From assembly GCA_963772335.1 (NCBI GenBank), contig CAVYXF010000003.1:434001-498000 (forward strand): a DNA stretch of 64,000 nucleotides, written 5' to 3'. The translations under genes and the position numbers were made by a program. This document shows positions 17,235 to 26,229 of the stretch, piece after piece. Origin of the DNA: CAVYXF01 sp963772335. GTDB taxonomy: Bacteria > Pseudomonadota > Alphaproteobacteria > Rhizobiales > Rhodomicrobiaceae. The notes below the pieces were generated by a model. It was given only the letters and a program-made list of their open reading frames with translations, was not told the origin of the DNA and ran no database searches. Numbering within the stretch: the stretch's first letter is position 1; the number at the start of each line of letters is the position of its first letter.

Positions 17235-19058
17235 CTATCCCCTCACATAGGACCCTGGCGCGTCCTCGATCGGCGGCAGCACTCCCTCTCCCGGCACGCG
17301 GGCCGGCACCTTATCCCCCGACAGGCCGGCCAGCCAGTTGATATAGTCCGGCCACCACGAGCCGGCAGCCTGCTTTGCCTTCCCGATCCAAGCGTCCAGT
17401 GAAGGCAGGCTTTTGGCGTCGCTGTCCTCGTCCGGCAACCAGTGCATGTACTTCTGCCGGTCGGGCGGATTGACCACTCCGGCAATATGCCCGGAACCCG
17501 CCAGCACGAACCGCACCGGCCCGCCGTAAAGCCGGGCGCCGGCGAACACCGACCGCGCGGGCGCAATGTGGTCCTCGCGCGTCGCCAGCTCATAGATCGG
17601 CAGCATCACCTTCGAGAGGTCGAGCTTGACGCCGCCGAGCGTCATCTCACCACGCGCCAGCCTGTTGGCCTTGTAGAACTCGCGCAGATAGAAGCTGTGG
17701 TTGGCCGGCGGCATCCGCGTGGTGTCGGAGTTCCAATAGAGCAGGTCGAACGGGAAAGGCTGCTTACCGAGCAGGTAGTTGTTGACGATATAGGGCCAGA
17801 TCAGATCCTTCGGCCGCAGCATGTTGAACACCGCCGCCATGCGCGAGCCGTCGAGATAGCCGCGCTCGGCCATCATCTCCTCCAGCGCTTTCAGCTGCGT
17901 ATCGTCGATGAAGACGAGGAGATCGCCGGCATCGGCGAAGTCGACCTGCGCCGCAAGGAAGCTTGCGGCATTAATCCGGTCATCACCCTTGGCCGCCATA
18001 TAGGCAAGCGTGGTGCCGAGCAGCGTGCCGCCGACGCAATAGCCGAGCGTGTTCACTTTTGCTGCCTCGGTGATCCGCTGCACGACGGATAGCGCCTCGA
18101 GAATGCCCTCATGCATATAGCTCTCGAACGTCTTGTCAGCGAGCCGCTCATCGGGATTGACCCAGGAGATCACAAAAACGGTCAAGCCTTGCTCGACCAG
18201 CCAGCGGATGAAAGACTTCTGCGGCACCAGGTCGAGGATATAGAACTTGTTGATCCAGGGCGGCACGATCAGCAGCGGCACAGCGAATACCGTCTCGGTT
18301 GTCGGGCTGTACTGGATGAGCTGCATTACGTCGTTCTGATAGACGACCTTGCCCGGCGTCACCGCCAGATTCTTGCCGATGGCGAAGGCGCTCAGATCCG
18401 TCTGCCTGATGCGGAGCAGGTCCTTCGATTCGTCCAGATCCTTCACCAGCTGGGTCATGCCCCTGAGCAGGTTCTCGCCATTGCTCGAGAGCGTTGCACG
18501 GACCACTTCCGGATTGGTCATCGGGAAGTTCGACGGCGAGAGCGCGGAGGTGATCTGGTTGAGGTAGAACTGGGCGCGCCGGCGCGTCGCTGCGTCCACG
18601 CCTTCGGTATCGCTGACGATATCGTCCGCCCAGTTCGTGGTGATGAGATAGGCCTGCTTGCAGAAGTCGAAGAATGGGTTGGCGGTCCAATCCGGATCTT
18701 GAAAGCGCGCATCGCCCTGGGCTGGACGCGCGACCGGCTCCACCTGCTCGCCCAGAAAGCGGCGATAGGTTCGCCCCCACAGCTCGACCAGGTCTTCGGC
18801 CAGCCGGGTCTGCCGGGCCGCAAGCCTCTCCGGCTCGCTCAGCCACTGCTGGGCGATGGCGCCGAGCAGCTTGCCAGCCTCCTGCAATTCGCTGGCGACG
18901 GCGTAGGGGCCGTCCATACGCTTCTCGCCGACATAGCGCGTCATCGCGCGCGCGCCTTCGCTGAAGAAGCCCAGCATGTTCGCTGCCAGCTTCTCCGGAT
19001 CCCGCAGCTGATAACCAAACTTGACGTCATCGGTCTTGTCGTCGCTCTGATCCGCCAT
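17235..19058 (-). CDS. phaC: Class I poly(3-hydroxyalkanoate) synthase
   Basis: 607 aa. Polymerises 3-hydroxyacyl-CoA into PHA on granules in the cytoplasm. The lipase-like box is GYCVGG with catalytic C341; the Asp and His of the triad fall in the later region with LPIYELATREDHIAP and VLAGSGHIAGVVNPP. The N-terminal domain matches class I enzymes (for example NPFFDFCKQAYLITTNWADD), and the size is typical of class I (about 580-620 aa), so no PhaE or PhaR partner is needed. The ATG at 19058 follows AGGGATCGGAA. No phaA, phaB, phasin or depolymerase gene is adjacent. Confidence 0.97.
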   Translation of the reverse strand: MADQSDDKTDDVKFGYQLRDPEKLAANMLGFFSEGARAMTRYVGEKRMDGPYAVASELQEAGKLLGAIAQQWLSEPERLAARQTRLAEDLVELWGRTYRRFLGEQVEPVARPAQGDARFQDPDWTANPFFDFCKQAYLITTNWADDIVSDTEGVDAATRRRAQFYLNQITSALSPSNFPMTNPEVVRATLSSNGENLLRGMTQLVKDLDESKDLLRIRQTDLSAFAIGKNLAVTPGKVVYQNDVMQLIQYSPTTETVFAVPLLIVPPWINKFYILDLVPQKSFIRWLVEQGLTVFVISWVNPDERLADKTFESYMHEGILEALSVVQRITEAAKVNTLGYCVGGTLLGTTLAYMAAKGDDRINAASFLAAQVDFADAGDLLVFIDDTQLKALEEMMAERGYLDGSRMAAVFNMLRPKDLIWPYIVNNYLLGKQPFPFDLLYWNSDTTRMPPANHSFYLREFYKANRLARGEMTLGGVKLDLSKVMLPIYELATREDHIAPARSVFAGARLYGGPVRFVLAGSGHIAGVVNPPDRQKYMHWLPDEDSDAKSLPSLDAWIGKAKQAAGSWWPDYINWLAGLSGDKVPARVPGEGVLPPIEDAPGSYVRG

Positions 19059-19287
19059 TTCCGATCCCTAGACATGTTATTGGTGCATAAGTGCCGCAGT
19101 GGGTTGTAAATCGCTCCTGCCCGCTCGCGCCTTAATAATATCCTGCTCTCTCCCAAATGCGCCCATAAAAGAAACGGAATATCCGCCAGCAGCGTCCGCC
19201 TTTCAATGAGCGCTGAGTTTTGTCTGCGTGCGGCACTTCTCGTCGGTGCAACTGTAATGCTATACGGGGGCGACGGGTTTCGAATCA

Positions 19288-19299
19288 TAATACGTATTA
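19288..19299. promoter_or_regulatory. Palindrome TAATACGTATTA upstream of a lipoprotein gene
   Basis: A perfect 12-bp palindrome 55 bp upstream of the lipoprotein start, in the divergent phaC/lipoprotein region. AT-rich palindromes with a TACGTA core are found at sites bound by FixJ-type regulators, so it is a candidate operator. Palindromes of this length can also occur by chance. Confidence 0.25.
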
Positions 19300-19353
19300 G
19301 GGATATCTGGGGAAGCGGCGAGGAGCGTTCCGGCAACGCTTAGGATTATCATC

Positions 19354-19572
19354 ATGCCACGCGCTTTGACGAAAACAGCGTATTGGGTATGTGTTGCAGT
19401 ATTAGGAGGATTGCTGGCCGGCTGCGCCCAGGCCACCTATCCCTCTCTCCCCACGCTGCCCTCCGGCGGCGACAGCCTGCTCACGCCAACCGAGCAGCAG
19501 AAGGCCATCAAGGATTTGAGCGCAGAACGCGCGCAAACCGGCGAGGTCGAGAAACCGGCCGGCGACCGCTGA
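19354..19572 (+). CDS. Small lipoprotein
   Basis: 72 aa. The N-terminus is a lipoprotein signal peptide: basic start, hydrophobic core (VCVAVLGGLL) and lipobox LAGC, with C25 as the acylation site. The mature part is short and hydrophilic, with a TPTEQQKAIKDLSAE helix. Small lipoproteins of this kind, with a TPxEQxxAIxDL motif, are common in rhizobia and of unknown role. The start ATG follows AGGA by eight bases. A strong hairpin follows the gene. Confidence 0.8.
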   Translation: MPRALTKTAYWVCVAVLGGLLAGCAQATYPSLPTLPSGGDSLLTPTEQQKAIKDLSAERAQTGEVEKPAGDR

Positions 19573-19604
19573 GCGGTTTTCTCGAGTCCTCATCATGACG
19601 TGAT

Positions 19605-19626
19605 AGCGCCGGCAAAAGCCGGCGCT
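19605..19626 (+). terminator. Hairpin terminator after the lipoprotein gene
   Basis: Perfect stem AGCGCCGGC/GCCGGCGCT with loop AAAA, followed by TCGCATTTT. It lies between the lipoprotein gene and the convergent MFS gene, so it may serve both strands. Confidence 0.75.
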
Positions 19627-19643
19627 TCGCATTTTGGCGGTGA

Positions 19644-20864
19644 TCATTGCGTGTATTTCGCGCCGAGGAACAGCGCGAGCACCGCAAATCCCACAATCAT
19701 ACCTGCGAAGACGATGCTGGCGATGGCAGCGTTTGCCCAGGTCGAGATCACGCCGATGCCGATCACCGGAAGCGCGTTGCCGCAGAAGCAGCAGACGAGG
19801 TAGCTCGATACGACGCCCGCGCGCCGGTCTGCGGGCGCAATCTCATTCACCACCTGAAGACTGCCTCGGTAGCCGAGGCCGGCCGCGACGCCGCATGCCG
19901 CCGTGGCGACGATCATGACGGCGATCGAGCCGAGGAGCTGGGCGGCGACGACAAGCGCAACACCGGGAATCATCAGCCGCAGCGCCCACAGCATGACGGT
20001 GCGGCTCGCCAGCTGCTGCGTGACCACGATCGTGCCGGCGAGAACCAAGGCAAGCTCGAACACCAGCGCACCGGCGATCGCGTGATTGGTCTCGTGCAGT
20101 TGATGGACGAGAATACTTGGTGCGAGCGCGGCGTAGAAGCCGACCAGAGCCATCGCGCCAAAACCGGTCACAGCCGGCGCGATGAACTGCGCGCGGATCT
20201 CGCGCGGCACCGAAAGTCGCGGCTTTATCGAGAGCTGCGCGATGCTGGATACCGGCTGTGCGACGGTTTCGCGCGTGAACCAGACCAAGGCCGCGGTCGC
20301 AACCAGGGCAAGCAAATAGACGATGAAGGTGAGGTGTAGCGGCCAGGGCGCATATTCTGCCAGAACGCCTGCGACAAGCGCGCCAAGCCCGATGCCGACG
20401 AAATTTGCGCTCGTGGCAATGATGGTCGCCCGGGCTTTGTCTTCTCCGCCTATGAGTTCGGCGAGCCAGGCTGTGCCGGTTCCCGCACCCACGCCGATAG
20501 CGAACCCGCTGAGTACACGGCCGATGTAAAGCGAAGCCGTGCCTTCGGCGAAGAGGAAAATCAGGGCGCCGATGATCGCCACGCCAATTGCCGGGAGCGC
20601 GGTTTTTCGCCGGCCGATCGCGTCGGACACGCCGCCGAACATCAAGAGCGCCGTCAGATTGCCGATCACATAGGCCGCATAGATCAGCGTCAGCGTGATC
20701 TGCGAGAAGCCGAATTTCTGCTGGTAGATGACATAGAGCGGCGTGAGCACGGTGCTGCCGGCAAACAGCACACCAACCATGATGCCGACTATCGTCGTGG
20801 CCGCGGCGCCGCCGAGTTCGGTCTCGTGTGAAGAGCTGAGATTGGAGAAGCCGTTTGCTGTCAT
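19644..20864 (-). CDS. MFS transporter
   Basis: 406 aa with about twelve hydrophobic helices. The signature between helices 2 and 3 reads FGGVSDAIGRRKTALPAIG (the DxxGRR/K type of the major facilitator superfamily), and a GxGxGxG-like stretch follows (FAIGVGAGTGTAW). Drives export or uptake of an unknown solute across the inner membrane using the proton gradient. The start is the ATG at 20864; a GTG at 20870 is two codons earlier. It is monocistronic with no assigned regulator, although the LysR-type gene lies next to it on the same strand. Confidence 0.9.
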   Translation of the reverse strand: MTANGFSNLSSSHETELGGAAATTIVGIMVGVLFAGSTVLTPLYVIYQQKFGFSQITLTLIYAAYVIGNLTALLMFGGVSDAIGRRKTALPAIGVAIIGALIFLFAEGTASLYIGRVLSGFAIGVGAGTGTAWLAELIGGEDKARATIIATSANFVGIGLGALVAGVLAEYAPWPLHLTFIVYLLALVATAALVWFTRETVAQPVSSIAQLSIKPRLSVPREIRAQFIAPAVTGFGAMALVGFYAALAPSILVHQLHETNHAIAGALVFELALVLAGTIVVTQQLASRTVMLWALRLMIPGVALVVAAQLLGSIAVMIVATAACGVAAGLGYRGSLQVVNEIAPADRRAGVVSSYLVCCFCGNALPVIGIGVISTWANAAIASIVFAGMIVGFAVLALFLGAKYTQ

Positions 20865-21005
20865 GATCACTGCCTACGTGAAACAAAATGAAGGTGCCGG
20901 CGTTGTCGCCGTTCCGCAGCACAGTAGTCCATGTGCCGCCCCGATGCTTCGATCCCGACCGTAGTATACGGGTCGCGCTTGCGGCAGAAGTTGGCTCATG
21001 TCCCC

Positions 21006-21920
21006 TTACGAAACAATCGAAGAGCTCAGCCTCGTGCTCGCGGCGCCCTGCCGTTCGAGCCAGTCGCAGAAGGCCGTAATGCGTGCATCGCTTTGCGCTG
21101 GCGATCTGACATAAGCACAGTAGCTACGTGCGGGCAGTACGAAGTCGGGAAAGGGTATGATCAGCCGTCCCGATGCGACATCGGCTTCGATTAAGGTTCC
21201 CGGTCCCATCGCCACGCCGAGACCGCCCACTGCAGCCTCGACCGCCAAATAGAAGTGACTAAGGACGAGGTTGCCCGCCACTTCGAGGCCCGGAACACCC
21301 GCAAGCGCGAGCCACTCATCCCAAAGCCGGACCATGTTCGAGGTGTGCAGGAGGGTGTGTGCCTGCAGATCCTGCGGCCGAGCCAGCGGGACCTTTTCCA
21401 CGAGTGCAGGGCTGCATACCGGCTGGCGCGCCTCGGAGAGAAAAACGCGCGTGACATATCCATAGATGGTGTCCGGACCGCCGCGTATCGTGACATCCGC
21501 CTCCTCGCCCGCCGCATCGACTGCGTCGTTGGATGTCGTCACCTCCACGTCGATCTCGGGGTGGTGCTTTCGGAAATCAGCAAGACGCGGCAGCAGCCAG
21601 CGCACCGTGAAGGTCGATAGCGAATTGACCCGGAGCAGCTTGCGCCGGCGCCGGTTGCGGGCGTCATCGGTGGCGCGGGCGATGCGCTGAAAGGCCGGTG
21701 CGATTTCCGCCAGATAGATCTGCCCGAGCTCCGTTAGCACCATCCGCCGGTTATGCCGAAGGAAGAGCGGCGCACCGATCCAGTCTTCAAGCAGGCGAAT
21801 ATGCCGGCTGATCGCGCCATGAGTGACGCTTGCTTCTTGTGCTGCGGCCTTGAGGCTGCCGAGCCTTGCTGCCGCCTCGAATGCGCGCAGGGCGTTGAGC
21901 GGTGGGATCCTTCGCTGCAT
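21006..21920 (-). CDS. LysR-family transcriptional regulator, GcvA-like
   Basis: 304 aa. The N-terminal winged helix-turn-helix reads PPLNALRAFEAAARLGSLKA, then AAQEASVTHGAISRHI. The PPLxALRAFEAAAR start is typical of the GcvA subgroup. A periplasmic-binding-protein-like effector domain follows (about 90-300), with VNSLSTFTVRWLLPRLADF. Such regulators usually control the divergent gene; here that is the MFS gene starting at 22015, with 94 bp between the two start codons. The ATG at 21920 is chosen because it directly precedes the conserved domain; 26 extra codons upstream are unlike the family. Confidence 0.93.
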   Translation of the reverse strand: MQRRIPPLNALRAFEAAARLGSLKAAAQEASVTHGAISRHIRLLEDWIGAPLFLRHNRRMVLTELGQIYLAEIAPAFQRIARATDDARNRRRRKLLRVNSLSTFTVRWLLPRLADFRKHHPEIDVEVTTSNDAVDAAGEEADVTIRGGPDTIYGYVTRVFLSEARQPVCSPALVEKVPLARPQDLQAHTLLHTSNMVRLWDEWLALAGVPGLEVAGNLVLSHFYLAVEAAVGGLGVAMGPGTLIEADVASGRLIIPFPDFVLPARSYCAYVRSPAQSDARITAFCDWLERQGAASTRLSSSIVS

Positions 21921-22014
21921 CCGTGAGTTTTCCGCACAAACTGGCGCAGATAATAACCTTGAATAGCCTATTCTCTGCAGAGAAACTGCCAAAAACAAGA
22001 AACTTCGAGGGAGA

Positions 22015-23243
22015 ATGGTTGCCCAACCTCATATTGGCCCAGCGCCCCAAGCTTACTCCTCGCGCCGGAAAGTGCTCGCGACGGCCTGCGGCATCCACGC
22101 CGTTCACGACGGCTATACCGATACCCTTTATCTGCTGCTTCCCCTCTGGCAGGCGGAGTTCGCACTCTCCTACGGCGCGGTCGGCGTGCTGCGGGCGCTC
22201 TACTCCGCGGTTCTCGCCGGCTTGCAAGTGCCGGCGGCGAGCCTTGCCGCACGCACCAGTCCGGCCCTGCTGCTTGCTGGCGGGACGGCAATTTCGGGCA
22301 TCGCTTATATGCTGGCCGGCGCGAGCGCCGGGCTACCGCTGCTTGTGATCGCCTTGGTGCTGGGCGGGGTCGGCTCCAGCACCCAACATCCGATCGGCTC
22401 CGATCTGGTCGCGTCGGCGTTTCCGGGAAATTCGGCCCGGCCCGCCCTCGGCACCTATAATTTCGCCGGCGATATCGGCAAGATGGCGTTTCCTGCGGGT
22501 GCAGCGCTCCTGCTTCTGGTTATTCCCTGGCGGCCGACCGCCTTCATCATCGGCGCCATCGGCATGCGGCGGCACTTCGTCACTCTGCTCGTCCTTCCTT
22601 CCGGACCGTCGCGGCACCACCCATTCGTTGGAAAAGCTGAAGGCCAAGGATGAAGCGGCGCCTTTCAGACGCCAGGCGAGGTTTTTATACGCTACTATCG
22701 ATCGGCATGGCGGATAGCGCCACGCGCATGGGGTTCATGACCTTTCTGCCGTTCATGCTGGCGGCCAAAGGAGCCTCACTCACGATCACCGGTCTGGCGC
22801 TGACGCTCACCTTCGCCGGAGGCGCTTTCGGCAAGCTCGCCTGCGGTTTTCTCGGAGCCCGGCTTGGCGTGACCCGCACCATCGTGGTGACTAAAGCGGC
22901 GACGGCGACGCTGATCCTCGCCGTGCTCATGCTTCCCGTTGGGGCGGTGCTTGCAATACTACCCGTGCTCGGGACAGCGCTGAATGGGACCTCATCGGTG
23001 GTCTATGGTAGCGTCCCGGAGTTTTGCGGGTCGCAGGAAAGGGCTAGAGCTTTTGGCATCTTCTATACCGCAACCATCGGCTCGGGCGCTCTCGCGCCGG
23101 TTGCTTTCGGGGCATTCTCCGACGTCATCGGACTTTCGCCAATGATGGTTGGCATTGCCTTTACCGCGCTGCTCACATTGCCACCTGCCCTGCTGCTGGC
23201 TGCCATGGCCCCCGCTGAAACGGATCACTGCCGGGATGCGTAG
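22015..23243 (+). pseudogene. MFS transporter (fosmidomycin-resistance-like), broken by two +1 frameshifts
   Basis: The start ATG 22015 (GAGGGAG upstream) begins a 12-helix MFS protein of the Fsr-like group: HAVHDGYTDTLYLLLPLW and GSSTQHPIGSDL are typical. Reading continues in frame to about LVLPSGPSRHH. The next segment (SLEKLKAKDEAAPFRRQARF) is in the next frame, after CCC near 22620-22622, and the rest (FYTLLSIGMADSATR, through MTFLPFMLAAKG, to 23243) in a third frame, after TTTTT near 22676-22681. Removing one C and one T restores one frame. A small irregularity (GMRRHFVTLL) nearby may be a further error. Either decayed or mis-sequenced. The divergent LysR gene is the likely regulator. 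Confidence 0.82.
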
Positions 23244-24453
23244 CGGCGCGTTCAATCATCGGCTGGTGATCGTTACCGCCCTTGGCACGTCGCAGACCCT
23301 CGCCTGGGCCTCAAGCTATTATCTCGCCGCCATCATTGCCGATCCCATTGCCCGGTCATTCGGCACGACGACCACCGCCGTGTTCGCGGCCTTTTCCGCG
23401 GCGCTGCTGCTCTCCGCAGTGCTTGGACCGAGTGTCGGCCGAATCATCGACCGGCTCGGCGGCCGCGAAGTCCTGGCGCTCTCCAATTTGCTGTTCGCAG
23501 GCGGACTGCTGCTGCTTGCCGCCGCGAACGGGGCATGGCTGCTGTGGCCGGGCTGGCTATTGCTTGGCGCGGCGATGGGGCTCGGCCTTTACGATGCGGC
23601 CTTTGCCACGCTTGGGCGCATCTACGGCGATAGGGCCCGGTCGGCAATCACCGGCATCACGTTGTTTGCCGGATTTGCCAGTACTGTCGGCTGGCCGCTC
23701 ACCGCATGGGGCGTCGCCACAATCGGCTGGCGGTACACCTGCGTGGGCTGGGCGCTTGCCCACCTCGTCATTGGCCTGCCGCTTAACCTCTTGGTTTTGC
23801 CAAACCTGCGCAAAACGGCCACCCGGCTCCAGGTAGCGGCGCTCCGGCCGCATGTGCCGATGGACCGGATTATGTGGCTGCTCGGTTTTGCTTTTGCAGC
23901 CGGCTGGACGGTCTCGACGGCGATGGCAGCGCATCTCCCGCGCCTGCTCGAAGCGGCCGGCGCGACAACGACTGAAGCCGTCGCCGCCGCCGCGCTGGTC
24001 GGGCCAGGACAGGTCGCCGCGCGAATCATCGAAGCCAGCTTCCTCAGCCGCTACCACCCGCTGTTCTCCGCCCGGCTATCGACCATCTGCCACCCCCTCG
24101 GTGCGGCGCTGTTGATCACGAGCGGCAGCGCCCTGGCGATGCCGTTCACGCTGTTGCACGGCGCCGGCAACGGCGTGCTAACGATCGCCCGCGGCACGGT
24201 GCCTCTGGCGGTATTCGGTCCGGACAATTACGGCTATCGCCTCGGGCTTCTCGGGGCGCCCTCGCGGATTACCCAGGCCGGAGCGCCTCTCGCATTCGGC
24301 ATCCTCATCGATTGGTGGGGCGCGAACGTTCTCTACGTCTCCTCGCTTGTCTGTCTGGCGGCGCTGGTCGCCCTGCTTTGTGTAAAGCCAAAAGTGCAAC
24401 AGGTCGCTGAAACCCATCAGTCCGAGCTTCCGGGCAAGTGCCCGGCTGAGTAA
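23236..24453 (+). CDS. MFS transporter
   Basis: 405 aa with about twelve hydrophobic helices. The cytoplasmic loop between helices 2 and 3 reads GRIIDRLGGREVLALSN, which fits the MFS signature. The ATG at 23236 overlaps the end of the preceding MFS gene by 8 bp, so the two are cotranscribed and probably translationally coupled; adding the upstream 29 codons of open frame would overlap that gene further. Two MFS genes in one operon under a LysR-type regulator suggests uptake or export of related compounds. Substrate unknown. Confidence 0.88.
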   Translation: MRSGAFNHRLVIVTALGTSQTLAWASSYYLAAIIADPIARSFGTTTTAVFAAFSAALLLSAVLGPSVGRIIDRLGGREVLALSNLLFAGGLLLLAAANGAWLLWPGWLLLGAAMGLGLYDAAFATLGRIYGDRARSAITGITLFAGFASTVGWPLTAWGVATIGWRYTCVGWALAHLVIGLPLNLLVLPNLRKTATRLQVAALRPHVPMDRIMWLLGFAFAAGWTVSTAMAAHLPRLLEAAGATTTEAVAAAALVGPGQVAARIIEASFLSRYHPLFSARLSTICHPLGAALLITSGSALAMPFTLLHGAGNGVLTIARGTVPLAVFGPDNYGYRLGLLGAPSRITQAGAPLAFGILIDWWGANVLYVSSLVCLAALVALLCVKPKVQQVAETHQSELPGKCPAE

Positions 24454-24891
24454 CTTTCCCGCGTTCGACCTTTGCTCTGAACCGTCAGATCCGGGCGGGA
24501 ACATCGCGCTCGGCATAGGTCGATGCATAAGCCCGCGGCGACGCGATTGATGCGGCGGTCGCGGCATAAGTCGCGGGTAGGGACCTGCGGCTGGATTGCC
24601 TCGGGCGCTGCCCCCCTCGCGGTGAAAAACGGTAAGCGCGTATGAAATCATTCATGCCGTCTTCACCTTTTCGCTGATAGGGTTGAACCATTGGTGCCCT
24701 CGGCACGATATACAGACAGTTCCGCGGGCGCTTGAAGCGCACTCCGCAATTTCCACCGGTCCCAAGAGGGGGTCATGTCCAGCAACGACCATAGTCGATT
24801 GACCGCGCCGCAAAGGCCATTCGCGCTGACCTGATCTCCCGATCGGCTCACCTGCGACTGGCCGAGCGGCCGGTCGGAAAAGAGGTGAGCC
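24454..24891. other. Intergenic region of about 440 bp
   Basis: No convincing gene. A minus-strand frame of 56 codons (24485-24655, ATG behind AAAAGGTGA) is possible but Arg/Ser/Ala-rich and unlike known proteins. No tRNA and no strong hairpin. Confidence 0.45.
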
Positions 24892-25377
24892 ATGAATGCC
24901 GCAATCCGGTACTTCACTGAGCAACTGCGCCGCACGTCCGCGTCGCGCGATCCCAATCAGCTTTTCGCGGAAGGCCAGACCTTCGGCGAACGGCTCGCTG
25001 ATCGCGTGGCCGAGATCGGCGGCTCTTGGAGCTTCATCATCGGTTTCGGCCTGTTCCTCGGCGCGTGGGCGGTGCTCAACACCGTCGTGCTGGCGGCAGG
25101 AGCATTCGATCCCTTTCCGTTTATCTTTCTCAATTTGATGCTGTCGATGCTCGCTGCGCTGCAGGCGCCGATCATCATGATGAGCCAAAACCGCCAGGTG
25201 GCGAAGGACAGGCTCGAGGCGCGGCTCGATTATGAGACGAACATGCGCTCCGAGACCGAGATCGCCAGCCTGCATAAGAAGGTGGACGTGCTTCAGGCCC
25301 AGCTTGCGCTGATGATCGATCTCAGTCTGCGCGAACGCGACGAGGACGAGATTTCGCTCCGCATCGCAAATGGCTGA
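24892..25377 (+). CDS. DUF1003 family membrane protein
   Basis: 161 aa. The conserved DUF1003 core is present: ADRVAEIGGSWSFIIGFGLF, then FDPFPFIFLNLMLSMLAAL and QAPIIMMSQNRQ. Two membrane helices (about 46-66 and 80-100) separate a cytoplasmic N-terminus from a charged C-terminal helix that looks like a coiled coil (from about EARLDYETNMRSE). The family is widespread and uncharacterised. The ATG at 24892 follows AGAGGTGAGCC. No partner gene is close: the upstream 440 bp is non-coding and the convergent phosphoesterase ends 100 bp beyond. Confidence 0.92.
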   Translation: MNAAIRYFTEQLRRTSASRDPNQLFAEGQTFGERLADRVAEIGGSWSFIIGFGLFLGAWAVLNTVVLAAGAFDPFPFIFLNLMLSMLAALQAPIIMMSQNRQVAKDRLEARLDYETNMRSETEIASLHKKVDVLQAQLALMIDLSLRERDEDEISLRIANG

Positions 25378-25479
25378 TTGCAAAGTAGGACGCGGCGAGC
25401 GCGTCCCGCGCTAGAATGCATGGCATCTGGGCGCTGGCTATTGCCGGCGCTCTGGTGCATGCCGTGGGAAGACAGCGCG

Positions 25480-26229
25480 TCAAATCTCGATCAGCGCGTA
25501 AGGGCGGCCGGTCGGCTTCTCGATATATTTGGCGACGTTATAGACGAGGATGCCGCCGGGCGTCTTGCCTTGATAGACACCAACATGCGCATGGCCGTGC
25601 ACCACGGCATTGACCGGAAAGCGATCGATTGTCTCGGCCAGCCGCGAGGAGCCGAGATAGGGATAGATCTCCAGCGGCTCACCCTGGATCGTCTCGGTGA
25701 TCGGCGCGTAATGGAGGATCACCAGCGTGCGGCCGCGGCGCACCTTCCGCATTGCGGTTTCCAGCCGCATCGCCTCACTCACACTCTCCGCCACCATAGC
25801 CTTGATCGCCGGCTCCCCGAACGACGACAGCATTCCCCGCCCGAAGCCGCCGGCAAAGCCCTTCACCCCGACGAAGCTCACACCATCGATTTCAACCGAC
25901 TGGCCATCGAGCAGCTTCATCCCCGCCTGTCGCAGGATGGCGCTCACCTCCTCCACGCACCCGCATTCATAATCGTGGTTGCCGAGCACCCCGACGATTG
26001 GGATGGTGCAGGCGCGCATCTCCTCTGCCAGGATCTCCGCCTCCTTCGGCTTGCCGAGATCAGTGAGATCGCCGGCCAGCACCAGCACTTGCGCGGCGTC
26101 CGAAATCTCCTCGAACATAGCGCGCCAGGAGCGCGGCTCGTCGTCGCGCACATGCAGATCGCCGAGGGCGGCAACCGTGATCTTGTCTTTCGGATGATCC
26201 TTCAACGCCTCGCCGGCCGACTTTTTCAT
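25480..26229 (-). CDS. Calcineurin-like metallophosphoesterase
   Basis: 249 aa. The dinuclear metal motifs are all visible: GDLH near residue 23, GDLTDLG near 53, GNHD near 83, HYAPI near 185 and GHAHVG near 217. This is a phosphoesterase of the YfcE/MPP class, acting on phosphomonoesters, diesters or nucleotides in the cytoplasm. Its ATG at 26229 overlaps the stop of the upstream nucleotidyltransferase gene (ATGA), so the two are translationally coupled. The pairing of an enzyme that may add nucleotides with one that may remove or hydrolyse them is suggestive but the substrate is unknown. Confidence 0.92.
   Translation of the reverse strand: MKKSAGEALKDHPKDKITVAALGDLHVRDDEPRSWRAMFEEISDAAQVLVLAGDLTDLGKPKEAEILAEEMRACTIPIVGVLGNHDYECGCVEEVSAILRQAGMKLLDGQSVEIDGVSFVGVKGFAGGFGRGMLSSFGEPAIKAMVAESVSEAMRLETAMRKVRRGRTLVILHYAPITETIQGEPLEIYPYLGSSRLAETIDRFPVNAVVHGHAHVGVYQGKTPGGILVYNVAKYIEKPTGRPYALIEI

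Noticed and set aside
19275..19290. tRNA T-arm-like GGGTTTCGAATC
   Set aside because: No matching acceptor, anticodon or D-arm could be found around it.
24485..24655. 56-codon minus-strand frame with a possible ribosome-binding site
   Set aside because: Arg/Ser/Ala-rich composition without recognisable features; too weak to call.
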